Shown piece by piece: positions 46,671-58,250 of a stretch of DNA of 64,000 nt. Each line of letters begins with the position of its first letter. Position 1 is the first letter of the stretch. Under the pieces are notes generated by a model. The model did not search any database. It saw only the letters and a list, made by a program, of their open reading frames with translations, and was not told the origin of the DNA. The position numbers were made by a program, and so were the translations under genes. The stretch is from Chalciporus piperatus (Eukaryota > Basidiomycota > Agaricomycetes > Boletales > Boletaceae), in NCBI GenBank assembly GCA_038093975.1, contig JBBPTG010000005.1, positions 186,001 to 250,000 of the forward strand, read 5' to 3'.

Positions 46671-47430
46671 CTGTATATCAGGTTAGCTGGCAAGTGATGG
46701 TTCGTAACAGTCTGGCCCACCGACGACAATGATGATGAAAGAGTGATCAGGCTGTCGAGATCATGATGGACCGGCGCAGGAGTCTGAGTGTTGCCAAGGT
46801 AGCAGTCCTGTCTCGTGTTATTCTACTATACGACTGACACCGAGGCACCGAGTTCTTATATGCCTATCTGAGTCGGCGGCCAGAGCTCCATGCAAGGTTT
46901 GAGTAGCCTCGATATTCGCACATTCGAATCCATATCCGAGTCATCAACAACAATAGACCGAAACCGCGCTCGAACTCGATGGGATACTAGATCAGCTTCG
47001 TAACTCGGAATGACGCGGTGCAGTTGCTCTACCCTTCGGACTTATCATCATCACGCTGATCACGCTCCTCTGCACTCCCTCGAGGGAAATTTGGCTTTGT
47101 TTGTGAACAGACTATCCTCAGACTCTGACCTGGTGAAATGCGGGGAATAGGTCGGCGTGATCTCACAATAAGCATGCATATGGTGGCCGTTTCGCTCCCG
47201 CATTTCTCGTTCACAATTTCATTTCACAAGGTACTACCCATGGTTGATACGTTGCCGCTGTGATGCCAACAGCGCTGAACGATAGTTCGTCTAGAACGGA
47301 ATTTTAACGGCACCGTCTGTGGAGCGTTTTCTCTGCGATCAGCACACATCTGGCTCCATGCTAACTGACCCTGTACCTTTTGAGCGGGAGGTGTAGCGTC
47401 GGAAGAGTCGCAAGAGGGGAAGTTGAAAGG

Positions 47431-47436
47431 TATAAA
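47431..47436 (+). promoter_or_regulatory. TATA box of hydrophobin 1
   Basis: TATAAA in the context ttgaaaggtataaagagtgg, 96 bp before the ATG. Its context resembles that of the other three hydrophobins in this window. Confidence 0.75.
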
Positions 47437-47526
47437 GAGTGGGGGAACGCATTCTGGACAACAGGACCTTCAATTCCCTTATCTGCAGTGAGCGTGGTCT
47501 CTCGAACCAAACCAACCTACCTCATA

Positions 47527-48002
47527 ATGTTCTTGCGTTCTTCTGTTATCTTGCTTTCTGTAGCTGTTCTCGCCCGAGTTGCGATTGCTGGCCCGAACGC
47601 ACTCCAAGCTCGCTTGAGCCCTGGCGAGTGCAACACTGGAAACCTCCAGTGCTGCACCGAGACTTACAACGTGAGATACCCCCTCTACTAGCCTACCAAT
47701 ATGTAGATGTTTAATAGAGCCAAATTTCTCTAGACCTCCGCAACCTCCATCATTGACCTGTTCTCTACGTTGGAGCTCGAACTTACCGGTCTCACCGATC
47801 TGGTCGGTTTCGGGTGTTCCCCCATCACAGGCACTGGGACTGGCAGTGGGAGCATCTGCACTGAACAGCCCGTCTGCTGCACCGGAGATGAATTCGTAAG
47901 TGCCGACTTCTTCAGGAATTCGTCAGGGCTCATGAACTTTGCACACATGGACAGAACGGCTTGATCAACGTTGGGTGTTCCCCTATCACTATTAATGCGT
48001 GA
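47527..48002 (+). CDS. class I hydrophobin 1
   Basis: Small secreted amphipathic protein that coats hyphae and fruiting bodies by self-assembly. Signal peptide FLRSSVILLSVAVLARVAIA. Eight cysteines in hydrophobin order: ECNTGNLQCC, GFGCSP, SICTEQPVCC, VGCSP. Two introns (47671-47733 and 47899-47954) with positions typical of basidiomycete hydrophobins. Loop residues are polar and rich in Gly/Thr/Ser (TGTGTGSGS), as in class I. It lies alone 8 kb before the other three and has diverged from them (LSPGECNTG rather than RQNxCNTG). All eight cysteines are intact. Confidence 0.93.
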
Positions 48003-48616
48003 ATGGGGTCGATACAGAAGGAAAGTCTCAAAGGAAAGGGTTCGTATGCCGTGTTCTTCGACGATGTGATTTCTTGCTCGATATGAATTTCTTGGAGTTA
48101 TGCGTCAGGAAAATATGCGAATGCCCCGATCGCTCTTTGGACTCTTTGACTTAAAACTTTTTGAGCCCTGAGTGAGACGGTAGACCCGAGATTCAGCAAC
48201 GATCCTATGAATGTTGTAGCGCATGCTGAATAACTAGGAGCCTAGGAACCCATTCAAAACTTATACGCTGGTTTGGCTTGGGTTTGGCACGCTTTTCGTG
48301 GCACGATAACTTGCCTTTGAACGGATTGATGCGCCACTGATCAAGAGATGCGATTGATTGTTATGTAGGTACATTTTATATACAGGATGGTTTTATTACT
48401 TCAGAGAATTTAAGAGTAACGATGCCATGATTTTTCAATGATTGACAGAGTTGCAGTCAAAATACAAGTACAGCTTCATTGCTAGCACAGAACACACGGG
48501 TTCAGGAAGTGGCTGCAAGACGGTCGAGGCGCTGAATTGATGGGGGCGGCAGCTCAAGCTTTTTTCCCGTCAAAATGATCAGAGATGGGTGAAAACAGAG
48601 GACGAGTGACACACCT
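48003..48616 (+). other. intergenic, no gene seen
   Basis: About 610 bp between convergent genes. AT-rich, with no motif-bearing frame. Presumably 3' UTRs. Confidence 0.45.
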
Positions 48617-49104
48617 CTACACCCGGGGTACCCCAACGCGAGGAGGAGAAGTGGAGACCGCAGACGAAGTGCGGGCGATGGCAGACAAATCAATGTCTAG
48701 AAGAAAGTAAACTACAAGCTTAATTGAGGTGACGCAAAGCTCACCTTGACCCTTGAGAACTTTCTTCCTGTATTTCCTTGCAAGCTTCCTTTCCTCATCA
48801 GAGGGAGAGTTAGAGCTTTGCTCAGAAGTCTCGGAAGGGGGCTTATCAACTACGCGAAGATGTGAGCGACGATATGATCAAGTAACATGAGGTACGCACG
48901 TGAGTCCCTCCTGGCTTCTCCTTCGGCAAGATCATGTTCTTCGTCCGCTATCGCGGCTGCCTCGAGGGAACCCTCGTCTGCGATGCTGCCCCAGTTGTGA
49001 TGGCCACTGCCACCCTTGCGGAGAGACTTGTCAAGGCCCGACTTTGACTCAGAGCGGTCCCTCATGAGGGCACGGGGAAAGGTGGCGCGCTCTGTGCGAG
49101 TCAT
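48617..49104 (-). CDS. small HABP4/PAI-RBP1-type RNA-binding protein
   Basis: Three exons give about 130 residues. Exon 1 (from 49104) starts MTRTERATFPRALMRDRSES and contains LRKGGSGHHNWGSIADEG, the KGGxGxHNWG signature of the hyaluronan/mRNA-binding (HABP4, Stm1-like) family. In that family it binds ribosomes and RNA. Exon 2 is charged (SDEERKLARKYRKKVLKGQ). After an intron, exon 3 adds DIDLSAIARTSSAVSTS and ends PRV-stop at 48617. It is shorter than Stm1/SERBP1 and looks like the single-motif small version seen in mushrooms. 448 bp separate its start from the divergent 5-phosphatase start. Confidence 0.72.
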
Positions 49105-49552
49105 AAGGGGATATTGAAGAGTGGGTGAGGGTGGTACAAGCTACGAGATGGAGGGTCGTGTGACTGGGGTAAGTGGGAGTTGTGGACAGAAAGAGAGTTG
49201 GCGATTGCGTGCACTTTATATCCCTGCCGCAGCCGTTGGCCCGTGACCATCCGAACAGTGGCAAGTTGGAGCTTGGCTTTGATCTCTTTGTTGTCCTCCA
49301 CCTGGTTTTCACGTTTTATGAGTTACAATTGCCCTTGGTCTCTCCACACACGTTCGCGAGTACGTCAAGACCATCAGCATCCCTCTACAAGTTCACTATC
49401 GATTCCATCTGTACGGGCAGTGCTCTCCCCAGTGTGACAATGCCATAATGTGGGGAAGCGTGGGAATATCAATTGTGTCGCGTGCAACGAGGTCTACCCT
49501 GGTCTACTGCTGGTCAACTGACGTGGATCTCTCTCTTACCCTCTGAGAGAAA
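49105..49552 (+). other. divergent promoter region
   Basis: About 450 bp between the HABP4-type gene (-) and the 5-phosphatase (+). Frames here have no motifs. No repeat seen. Confidence 0.4.
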
Positions 49553-52500
49553 ATGGCTGCTGACCATGAAAGATTGGTACGAACTTTCCTGCGACCATCA
49601 GAGGAGCTAGCCGGCATCTTGTATATCACAATCGTACCCAAGAATGCAAGAGATACAAGAATCCCTCAACGCTTACAGCCAGTCCAGTTTGACCCACCAT
49701 ACAAACATTCAGGTCAACTGCTAATCGCCTTGGTAAAACACTATAGCGATACTCAAGATTTAGAAGAGGGCTGGTGAGTGCGTTTTCGCCCGCTGTCCAT
49801 GTCTGAGACGCCCCAATGTTCGACCCTCGTCTCGGACAAGTCGCGTCCGTTTTCCAAACATTCGTACTCACAAGTGATCTGAAGTTTGCTCTTCTTGGAC
49901 GTTGTCCCAACGAGCGGCGCGATAAAAGCAGTTGATTCGCTACCGATCATTGAGCGCGCGTCCCTATCTTTTGCCCAGAACCCCCCAAATCCCTTCGACA
50001 ACTACTGGAGAAAGGAAGAGAAGGGATTCCTCAAGGAGGCCCGTAAGTATTAGCCTGCTTCCAGGCTTCGACTTTAAATTTCTAACCCACATCTCACGAG
50101 CTTGGTATGTTGTCGTTACACGCGATGCGCAGAATACCAAACCTCTGCTGTTCGTGGCGCTTGGTGATAACGCCAATCTTCTGAACTTTCTAGGGGAATA
50201 TCGACGTTTGAGAGAGATCGCAAGTAAGGTTAGGCTTGATTGCGTACTGTTTGAATCTTGATGTTCCACTTTCCAAGCAACCCTTCCGGGTAGTGGCGAT
50301 TTCGCGTGGATTGAGTCGTACTTCTCGGATCCGTCGTCTCGATGTCTTGATCTTCGCCTTCGTAACAAGCCTTTATACTGGCGTCTGTCTCGTGCAGTCG
50401 CTGGCTCCCCCGGAGATGATATCTTGGATATCTCAGTTGTCCGACGCAACTGGATTGAACATATTTCTGCACAGAGGGCGTCGACCGGTATTTTTCATCG
50501 CCTGAAGTATGGCACTCTCTTCCCCTCGTCGAGGACCCCAATATTGATCACTTTTCAGGATACGACTCGGGACCTTCAACGTGAACGGAAAGTCTCCCTC
50601 TCAAGATTTGTCCCCGTGGCTGCGTGGCTCCGGATCTCAAAGTCAAATCAAGAATGGTTTGATATCTCCCTTGAAACTTTCGCCGTTCGAAGTTCCAATG
50701 GATCCACTTCATGAAGGTTCGTTTTCCTTGTGGCTTCCCGGTGGCTCTCGAATTGATATGCTCTCAGAATTAGGCGAACAGAACATATCGAATTACACAA
50801 CTGTCATGCAAACCTTTGAAGATCCGGACATATTCGTGCTTGGCTTCCAAGAGCTAGACCTGTCTGCTGAAGCGCTTCTATATGCGTCCAGTACTCTGAA
50901 AGAGGACGAGTGGTCGACAGCTATTTTCACTAGTCTTGGCGAGAAGGGTGTGCTGTATGAAAAGGTATGTTTTTTTAAACCCAAAGGTATCGGAGCTTGA
51001 TATACGCGCGCGTTCAGCTTGTTTCAAGGCAGCTTGTCGGGATGCTACTCGTAGTGATCGTAAAGAAGACACTGGTCTCTTTCACTGATATCCGGACTTG
51101 TGATGCTGGGTCGGGTATACTGGGATTCATGGTATCTAACCATCCAGCCGCGTTGGCGATATGTCTGCTTATAAAGTGGCCTACAGGGAAACAAGGGAGC
51201 TACGGCCATCCGACTGGAATTTGCGCCGAAAGCAACATCTGAAATCATTTACCAGCCGACTATTCTGACTTTCATCAATGCACATCTTGCGGCCTCTGAC
51301 GAAATGGTGGAGACGCGAAATTTCAATTATGCGGAATTAAGCAAGCGCCTGAAGTTTCCTGGCGACGAAATGAACCCATACGACCATCACATCTTCGAGA
51401 GCGACGTGCTCTTCTGGATTGTACGTATTACTTTCTTCTGGGACGGCATCAGGCTCTTATCTTGACTTATTCCATCTAGGGTGGTAAGCGCCTTATCGTG
51501 ACTCGAACCATGGAACTCACACATTTGGGGCAGATCTCAATTATCGCCTCGAGCTACCCGACGGGGACATAAGGACACTGCTATCATCGCACGGCTCTGG
51601 AATAGACAACATCGGGACACTTTTGGCTTTCGATCAGCTCAAAGCTGCTATTCGGAACCACGAGGCATTTGTAGGTTTCGAGGAACCTCCCATCACTCAT
51701 TTTCCGTGCGTGATGACTCAATCACTCATATCGTGACGTTTCCACTAACTACCTTATGCGACAGGACGTACCGACTCGGATTAGGTGCCACCGCGGTAAA
51801 GGATGAGCTGGGATATGACTTGAAGTGCGTGCTCTTAACCATTTCATGCATGATGGATGGTTTTTCACGCGTTGGTCAGGCGTAAACCCGCATGGACCGA
51901 TCGGGTCTTGTACATGGCGCCACCTAGCGTGCAGGTGACTCCACTAGCGTACAGAAACCACCCGGAAATCACGATGAGCGATCATTTCCCTGTCTCTGCC
52001 GATTTTGATGTCTCGGTGGGTATCTGTGGTGCTGTGGTATCGTTCTTCCAATCTGACTGATGTCACTTCGATGTTGATGCCGTTGGTCACCTCGTTCCGT
52101 TTCGGCAGTGGAATCTCATCGATCAATCACGGAGGGAGAAATCGGTGATAGAACTGCATCATGAACTGGCTGGGTTCGAAGATTCTGAGAGCAGGCCAAA
52201 GATCAAGGTTTCGCCATCTTCGGTAGAGCTGGGAAGCGTCAAGTGAGCGCAATCACGATTCTCAGACTTGAATGCGGTGTTAACATGTGTCTAGGTATAA
52301 GCAACCTGTTCGCCGTGAAGTGGTCCTACAAAACGAGGGCGACGTGAGTTATCTCCCACACAGCGTTTGCATAACAGAGCGAGACTGATCCGGATCTTCA
52401 CTGATATAGATTCCATCTGTATTTCGCTTCGTGGGTTCTGACACCGATCCAAAACCTGTTCGTGAGTACCTTCCCGATGCCTCATGGTTGACACGCCTGA

Positions 52501-53853
52501 CGATCGATCCATTCGACTGAAATTAGCATCCTCATGGCTCCGCGTTGAACCAATAACGGTACGTCATTTGAGCCGTATGGATCTATGCGCGTGACAGACA
52601 GACTGTGTTCGTTGTGAAGGGCCTCATCCGTCCGAACGAGTCTGTGATTATAACGCTAACGGCATACGTGGACGAGAAGTCTGCGGCGATACTGAACTTC
52701 GAGCTGCAAGGGATGGAGTGTGTGCTCATCTTACACACCCTTCTTGGGAAGGACGATTTTATATTTGTCACCGGAAATTATGGTACGTTGTCTTATATGA
52801 ACCTCTTCTGCGTTTTCTTCTTCCCTTCTTTCCACCCATTCCGGATCAAGCCTGTGACTAATAATTGACGCTTTCGGTGTGTTTTCCGCCGGATCCTTGC
52901 AGAGTACACGTGTTTCGGGAACACATTAGAGAGGCTCACACGATTGACTGGGCCAATCAGGCAATTCAAGTCGGAAGAGGAGCTGCTGCCTGTTGAGGAG
53001 GGGGGGCACCCGCCCAAGGTACTCACAAGGCTGACTGATTGGATGATGAGGAATATGACTGTAAGTAGATATGCTGACCCACTTCGACTATCTCTGACGT
53101 CTTCATTTTATCTCGGGACGTTGGGGATGATCAGGGCGAGCCGTTCCACGAGCTGTTCGATTGTCCAGCGGATGAGAACTTGTGTCAAATTATCAGAGAG
53201 GTGAACCATCTTCTTGTGGTGCAGTCCAGCACGATCGACTGACACTGTGATAATTCAGTGTCTCGACACGGGCGAGGCGTTTCCGGAGGTGGAGCCTGAT
53301 GGGGATTGCAGAGGCCTTGCTACTGCAATTGCGAACACGCTCGTCACGCTTCTCGATTCGTTGATCAAACCTGTCGTCCCTGCACCTCTGCATGCGCGCT
53401 GTCTGGGAGCGAAGGACAAGGACAGGGCGTACAATGTGCGTTCTCTCAGATCCGGCGTCTGCGCCAAGTGTCGATTTTTGATTTCCAATACAGGTGGTGA
53501 ACGAGTTCCCGGAGGAGAGCATCAATGTGAGTGATCTAGTCTTGCGATGTAGGTCGAAGAACACTCACGGGTCGTCAAGGTCTGGATATCGTTGATGGCG
53601 TTCTTGCATTTCCTTACCCAACAGCCAAACTTGTCAAGCAACGGTGACGCGAACGGGAACTCTGCAGGTCCCACCATTGCCTATAAACTCGGTACGTTCG
53701 CTGACGATTGTCCTGTGTGCATAAACTGATAGAGGCTTTTATGTATTAGCGACGATCTTCGCCCCGATTTTGCTTCGCGACGACAGAACTGGTGTGGTGG
53801 CTAGAGTGTCACCCATCGGGAAACGCGATTTCATTCTCTTGTTCATCGAGTGA
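49553..53853 (+). CDS. OCRL/INPP5B-type inositol polyphosphate 5-phosphatase with ASH and RhoGAP domains
   Basis: Type II 5-phosphatases remove the 5-phosphate of PtdIns(4,5)P2 on endosomes and Golgi. Starts MAADHERLVRTFL. After a divergent N-terminal part come TFNVNGKSPSQDLSPWL, DPDIFVLGFQELDLSAEALL, GFM-GNKGATAIRLEFAPKA, FINAHLAASDEMVE, FWIGDLNYRLELPD, RKPAWTDRVLYM and TMSDHFPVSADFDV: the full catalytic set. The ASH domain follows (IKVSPSSVELGSVKYKQPVR, SSWLRVEPITTVFVVKGLIR), then LLGKDDFIFVTGNYEYTCFG. A RhoGAP-like domain (IRE then CLDTGEAFPEVEPDGDCRGL, LDSLIKPVVP, ATIFAPILLRDDRTG) ends at 53853. FWIGDLNYR requires a 4-nt exon at 51480-51483. About 17 introns. The RhoGAP arginine finger was not seen, as in human OCRL, where this domain is inactive. 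Confidence 0.87.
51480..51483 (+). other. 4-nt microexon of the 5-phosphatase
   Basis: Bases ggtg lie between acceptor ttccatctag and donor gtaagc. TTC TGG ATT + GGTG + ATCTCAATTATCGC gives FWI-GD-LNYR, the invariant 5-phosphatase motif. Without it the frame shifts and the catalytic Asp is lost. No continuous GGTGATCTC exists in the region that would remove the need for it. Confidence 0.75.
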
Positions 53854-54149
53854 GACCTGGTCGAGGTTCAAAACAAACACCTACCTGTATCGTGATCAGT
53901 CTCCCCTGAGCCCAAAATGTTGCTTGAATTATAATTGCATCTCGTCTGTGGCGCCAAGGCTTGACCACTACTACTAGCTAGGACGGGTTTCTCGAAACAC
54001 CGGCTGGGAAGAGCATGTCAACCCCGACACCCTCTACCTGCCTGCTCAATCGCAGCGTCCATGGATTCACCCGTGGTCTCATATGTCTCTGGAATCCTCT
54101 ACAACCAACCAGGTCATTTTTCGTTGGTATTGGTCAGATTTGGCTGTAA
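53854..54149 (+). other. intergenic / lost 5' part of the mannosyltransferase
   Basis: About 300 bp with no gene. The N-terminal half expected of a GPI mannosyltransferase is absent here, so this may be the breakpoint of the truncated gene that follows. Confidence 0.4.
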
Positions 54150-55286
54150 AATAATACGTTCTCGTTGAGGGATGTGCATGCTCGAAAAGGTTGATACCTA
54201 CCACTTTCGTGGCAACTTTTCCGAACTCGTAATCACGCCTTACAACTTTATCAAGTACAATCTTTCAGCACAGAACCTCGCCGACCATGGCGTACATCCG
54301 CACTGGTTGCATGTCGGGGTTAACCTACCGATGTTGCTCGGACCGCTCCTCGTATGGTTTGCATTCTGTGGCGTTGACGACTGTCTGGGGAGTCTCCGGA
54401 TGGTCGTCGACGCGAAAGTTCATATATAATAAGTGATGTGCTAAATTGCTGATGGACTTCTAGCCGCCCTACTCGAACTCGGTGTACATTTCGAGAGAGA
54501 TGTTCTCAGACAAAGTATGGCTTCTCCCGCTCCGTTGACGTCTCAATTCATTGTCGCAGTTATCATCTAGACAGTAGTGGTCTCATTGTCAATTCTGTCT
54601 GTCAAGCCTCACCAAGAGCCGAGGTTCTTGACGCCGCTACATAGTTCTCCCGATTATTGTCCTGAGGCAAGCACTTCTTGGTAGATTATCATCTTCTGGG
54701 ATTCGGGAACCGAAGCATGAGTGGCATCAACCCCCAAGGCGAGTTGGGACATATTCAATACAGCGCTCGCGCTCGCGTTTGATGTCCTACATCAAAGCGG
54801 AGCTGTTCCATCGCTTCTCTCCCTCCACTCAACCGTCAAAAATGCCCCCTTCGGTACAAGTACGCAGATAATATATGGGAAGACATACATGCCTCCCCGG
54901 CATTTGCTTGGAATCCCTGAGCAAGGCATGTCGCTCTCTTACCCGTCCATCCGTATGCTCAGTCTTCCGTAGATGTACTATCTGGAAAGCTCTCCTTCAT
55001 CGATCTCTCAGGGACCTCACAGGATGGTCTAATGACCGCTCTCTCCGCTCCAGCTTTCAATACAACATACCTCGTGACTCCCCTGGCGATGTACCTCACG
55101 CTACCCGAGGGGATCTCGTCATGCACGACACTCAAAAAGCGCATTTTTCCGCACCTCGATCTAGATCATATTCCTGAAAGTATACAGACAGGATGGCCTG
55201 ATGGACTCGGCCTTGGGATTTACGCCATCGAACGGGGCTGTGTTGTTGATGGACAGACAATGTATCATGATGAGGAACGTTTGTAA
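54150..55286 (+). pseudogene. 5'-truncated GPI mannosyltransferase 4-like (SMP3/PIGZ, GT22) pseudogene
   Basis: SMP3 adds the fourth mannose to the GPI anchor in the ER. Only the second half is present. The first piece reads DTYHFRGNFSELVITPYNFI, KYNLSAQNLADHGVHPHWLH, then NLPMLLGPLLVWF. Next come SILSVKPHQEPRFLTPL with a four-base shift before VLPIIVL, then SWDIFNTALALAFDVLHQSG, IIYGKTYMPPRHLLGI, and the C-terminus TYLVTPLAMYLTLPEG, CTTLKKRIFPHLDLDHIPES. The DXD-type N-terminal catalytic part is missing, and stops and shifts interrupt the rest. Two shorter copies of the 3' part lie upstream of hydrophobins 3 and 4. It is clearly non-functional. Confidence 0.75.
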
Positions 55287-55993
55287 CGTACTAGTAGCCC
55301 TGGTGATTTACGTGACTTTGTGGACTTGACCTCGAGACGCCAAGCCATGTAAGCTGGGAGTGCTCTGGAGTGCAGAAGAAGTCGATCAAGTTTGTCTGCC
55401 CTTCTGACTCGCAAACACCATCGTTCTTACTGATGCTTTCTCAGGGGCTGAGATCGCCAACAATGTTTCAAGGAAAACGGTGTTGTCTTGAACGTTTGAA
55501 CATTAACGCCCATTGATCCTCGTTGTTTCGGTTCGCTGCAGATTAACAACGCTGATAGCCCTTGAGCGTATCATGTGCGAGGAACAATTGGACCGGTCCC
55601 AGACGGATTTTCATACCCGACATCGGGCAGAGTGCGGTGGAACTTTGGGCGCCGGCATGCCAACGTCGTGAAGGCCACTTTGTTCGCGCATCTTCCATTC
55701 AAACATTCATTTATGTTGGTCACATGCACCGGAGATGCACCGGAGTGACGCTAACAACACTCACAAGAAGTTCTTGGAATGCAACATTGACGGCACTATG
55801 TGTGGATTTTTTTATGGGATCAAAGCAGGTGCCAATCCGGTAACATTCACCTCAGGCTTCACGTCAGGAGGGGGGGAGCTGAAAGGTATAAAATGTGGGG
55901 GGCAGCACCGTTGACCAACAGTATCTTCAGCTTCGAGTCTTCAGTGAACACCAGCTCTTTCTAGTAAAACCCAACTTCCCAACCTATCAAACA
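55287..55993 (+). promoter_or_regulatory. promoter region of hydrophobin 2
   Basis: Upstream of hydrophobin 2. The blocks agtgcggtg (55631-55639) and ggccactttgttcgcgc (55673-55689) recur upstream of hydrophobins 3 and 4. The TATA box is at 55887-55893 in gctgaaaggtataaaatgtg, 107 bp before the ATG. The rest is degenerate and partly homologous to 59040-59230 and 63330-63480. Confidence 0.7.
55887..55893 (+). promoter_or_regulatory. TATA box of hydrophobin 2
   Basis: TATAAAA in ctgaaaggtataaaatgtg. The same string, reverse complemented, sits before hydrophobins 3 and 4. Confidence 0.8.
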
Positions 55994-56441
55994 ATGTTCA
56001 TTCGCCCCTCTGCAATTCTCCTCTCCCTCGTGGCCTTGGCCATCGCTGCCCCCAGTGCTCTGGAGGCCCGCCAAAACCAGTGCAACACTGGAGGCATTCA
56101 GTGCTGCAACAGCGCCCAATCCGTGAGCCATCCCGTCACCGTCGCCGCTAAAACGCGGACGCTGACCAGAAGTGATTTTTTAGAGCACTTCCACCCTCGT
56201 GACGTCGCTCGCAGGTTTACTCGGCGTCTCATTGGCTGGCTTGACTGGCCAGGTCGGCGTTGGTTGCACTCCGGTCACGGTCGTCGGCACCGGCAGCGGT
56301 AGCACTTGCACCCAGCAGCCTGTCTGCTGCACTGGCAACAGTTTCGTGAGTATCGTTCGCGAGAGGTTGATGCTATCACTTATCTCTCTATAGAGCGGGC
56401 TAATCGTTCTCGGTTGCTCTCCTCTCAACCTCAACCTCTGA
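55994..56441 (+). CDS. class I hydrophobin 2
   Basis: Signal peptide FIRPSAILLSLVALAIAA. Cysteines in hydrophobin order: NQCNTGGIQCC, GVGCTP, STCTQQPVCC, LGCSP. After the first intron (about 56122-56181) the exon reads LAGLLGVSLAGLTGQVG. Two introns match those of hydrophobin 1. The end is GCSPLNLNL-stop. All eight cysteines present. Very close to hydrophobins 3 and 4 in signal peptide and the RQNxCNTG start, so these are recent paralogues. Confidence 0.94.
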
Positions 56442-57041
56442 TCCAGAAACGGATCTTGAGCCTGGCAAAATCGGTCGTGTTTCTTTGTAGTTCTGTGTGT
56501 TGTGACTGAGTACAGGTAGTAGTTGGGTGTGCAAGTATGATATTGTGCCGTCTTCGCATCGAGTGATTTTACAAGTTTGGAATAAAATCAGGAAATTTGC
56601 TATCCCGACACTGTTGGCAGAGACAGACAGACTCGGTCTCTGGCAGTTGGATCTATCCATGGTTCATTTACAGCTGTTCACGAGATACGCTAGACGCGCC
56701 TTGAGCCGCCGGTGCACGCTGCAAAGGCAGTGGCAAGTGAGATCCGTTCTCTCTGGACACCGAGGTTCGTTGTCGGGAAGCCCAACCGATCTTACACAGA
56801 TTTGGCGTTGTCATCATCCAGATTGTAAGTAATAGTGCCGCTGAACGGCACCTTATGCTGTATCCGACTCCAATTCAAGTACTGGCGTGAGACTTGACCC
56901 CTGCACGCTAAGGCGGCCTGCAGAACTAGTAGACGCAAATATTATCCATGTCAAACAAGCATACTAGTGGTACAATTTGAGATTCAAATGCCAGTGGCAG
57001 ATGAGCAAGCAGCAATGATGGTTTACAACGAGACCACACCA
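56442..57041 (+). other. intergenic, no gene seen
   Basis: About 600 bp between convergent hydrophobin 2 and the retropepsin-like gene. Open frames lack motifs. Confidence 0.45.
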
Positions 57042-58016
57042 TCAACAGGATCTGCATAGGCTACAAGTCTGCGAGCAAGTGCGATCAGCACCACGCCCAA
57101 CTGCAACGAAAAGGAAAGCAACGTACTCCAGTTGACCATAGGCCTGAAGGTAGGCCGCAGCCAAATCAGGGTTCACAGCCACTGTTTGGATTTGGTACTG
57201 GAGACGATTGAGAAACGCCTATGCAAGAATCAGTACTATTCATCTGACCGGAAGAACTAACATGTTGGCCAAGTATGATGAACTCCGTGCCGTTCGGCAA
57301 GGTAGGTCGGAAAGCCACGACGGATTCGATGACTCTATTGATCCCACCAATCCTACAGGTAACGATCTCAGCTTTACTACGCTAAAAAACTACCAGGTAG
57401 AAATGGACTCGCACTTGATGTCCATATAAGCAGTCCCAGATTCCTGTCCCCCTCTAACCTCAGGGCTGAGCGAGGAGTTCAGCACGTAAGACGTTTGAGC
57501 ACCAGTATCCCAAAGGCACAAAACCTCATTGAACACGTTCGAGGGCGGAGTATCAGATTCATCATCCATCGGCTTAACGGTGCAAGTCGCCGTGATGAAC
57601 GGGAGCTTGTTCACAGCGGTGTCATCGGACCTCGCAGTGACCCAGACGGAGGTGTATGGATCTGGAAGGGGTTTTCCAGGAGGGAAGGCTTCTTCTGTCA
57701 TGGCTTTGAGACGCTTCCTGCGTTCTTTCGATTTGGGATCTAAACTAGGGGGTGATTTGGGTACGAAGGTGGATGTGTACGAAAGCGTCGATCTTCCGCT
57801 GGGGGGAGGCATTTCCTGGCTCAACTTTACCAACGCCGCGCGTTTAGCTGCAACAGAGGGAGCGGCCGATTTAGTATCGCGCTCCTCCTCTGATTGCTTG
57901 ACAGCGTCGAGGATGGCATCGATTTGAACGTTGAGCCCAAGTTTCTCCAGAGCCGCCGATAAGGCATCGATTCGCACGACACCCAAAGAAGGAGGGTTCG
58001 AGATCGTGGGTGACAT
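57042..58016 (-). CDS. retropepsin-like aspartic protease protein (retroelement-derived)
   Basis: The first exon (58016 to about 57394) starts MSPTISNPPSLGVVRIDALS, has a helical segment (LEKLGLNVQIDAILDAVKQS), a Ser/Pro/Lys-rich linker, then VWVTARSDDTAVNKLPFITA and CLWDTGAQTSYVLNS with the catalytic Asp-Thr-Gly-Ala of retroviral-type proteases. Two short introns join this to IGGINRVIESVVAFRP and LPNGTEFIILGQH, typical retropepsin C-terminal strands, and then AFLNRLQYQIQTVAVNPDLA. No reverse transcriptase, integrase or long terminal repeats were seen. A single DTGA-type domain would need to dimerise. It may be a domesticated gene or a relic. The C-terminus near 57042 is uncertain. Confidence 0.6.
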
Positions 58017-58250
58017 TGTACAAAGCGATGGTGGTTAGCGAGGAGTCGAGGACGGGTTCGACCAAATGCGACCAATTTCGACAGTCGCTTTCGACCGAAC
58101 GAGAGGCCGAGGTCACGTGCCCTCGCCCAGCCAACTTTGGACGCGCAAAACTCTCATAATATTACATTTACGCACACAAACCACACAATCGCCGCACACA
58201 AAACTGCCTGTAATACGATCCGTGCTTTTAGGATCAAGACCTGTCCCGGA

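Larger units (their letters stand above)
45939..47526 (+). other. 1.6-kb intergenic region with a direct repeat
   Basis: No gene seen. Holds a pair of about 105-bp direct repeats (46392-46495 and 46565-46670) and, at its end, the TATA box and leader of the first hydrophobin. Open frames in the repeat area are not supported by motifs. Confidence 0.5.

Noticed and set aside
57042..58016. complete LTR retrotransposon
   Set aside because: Only a protease-like gene was seen. There is no reverse transcriptase or integrase motif, and no long direct repeats flank it.
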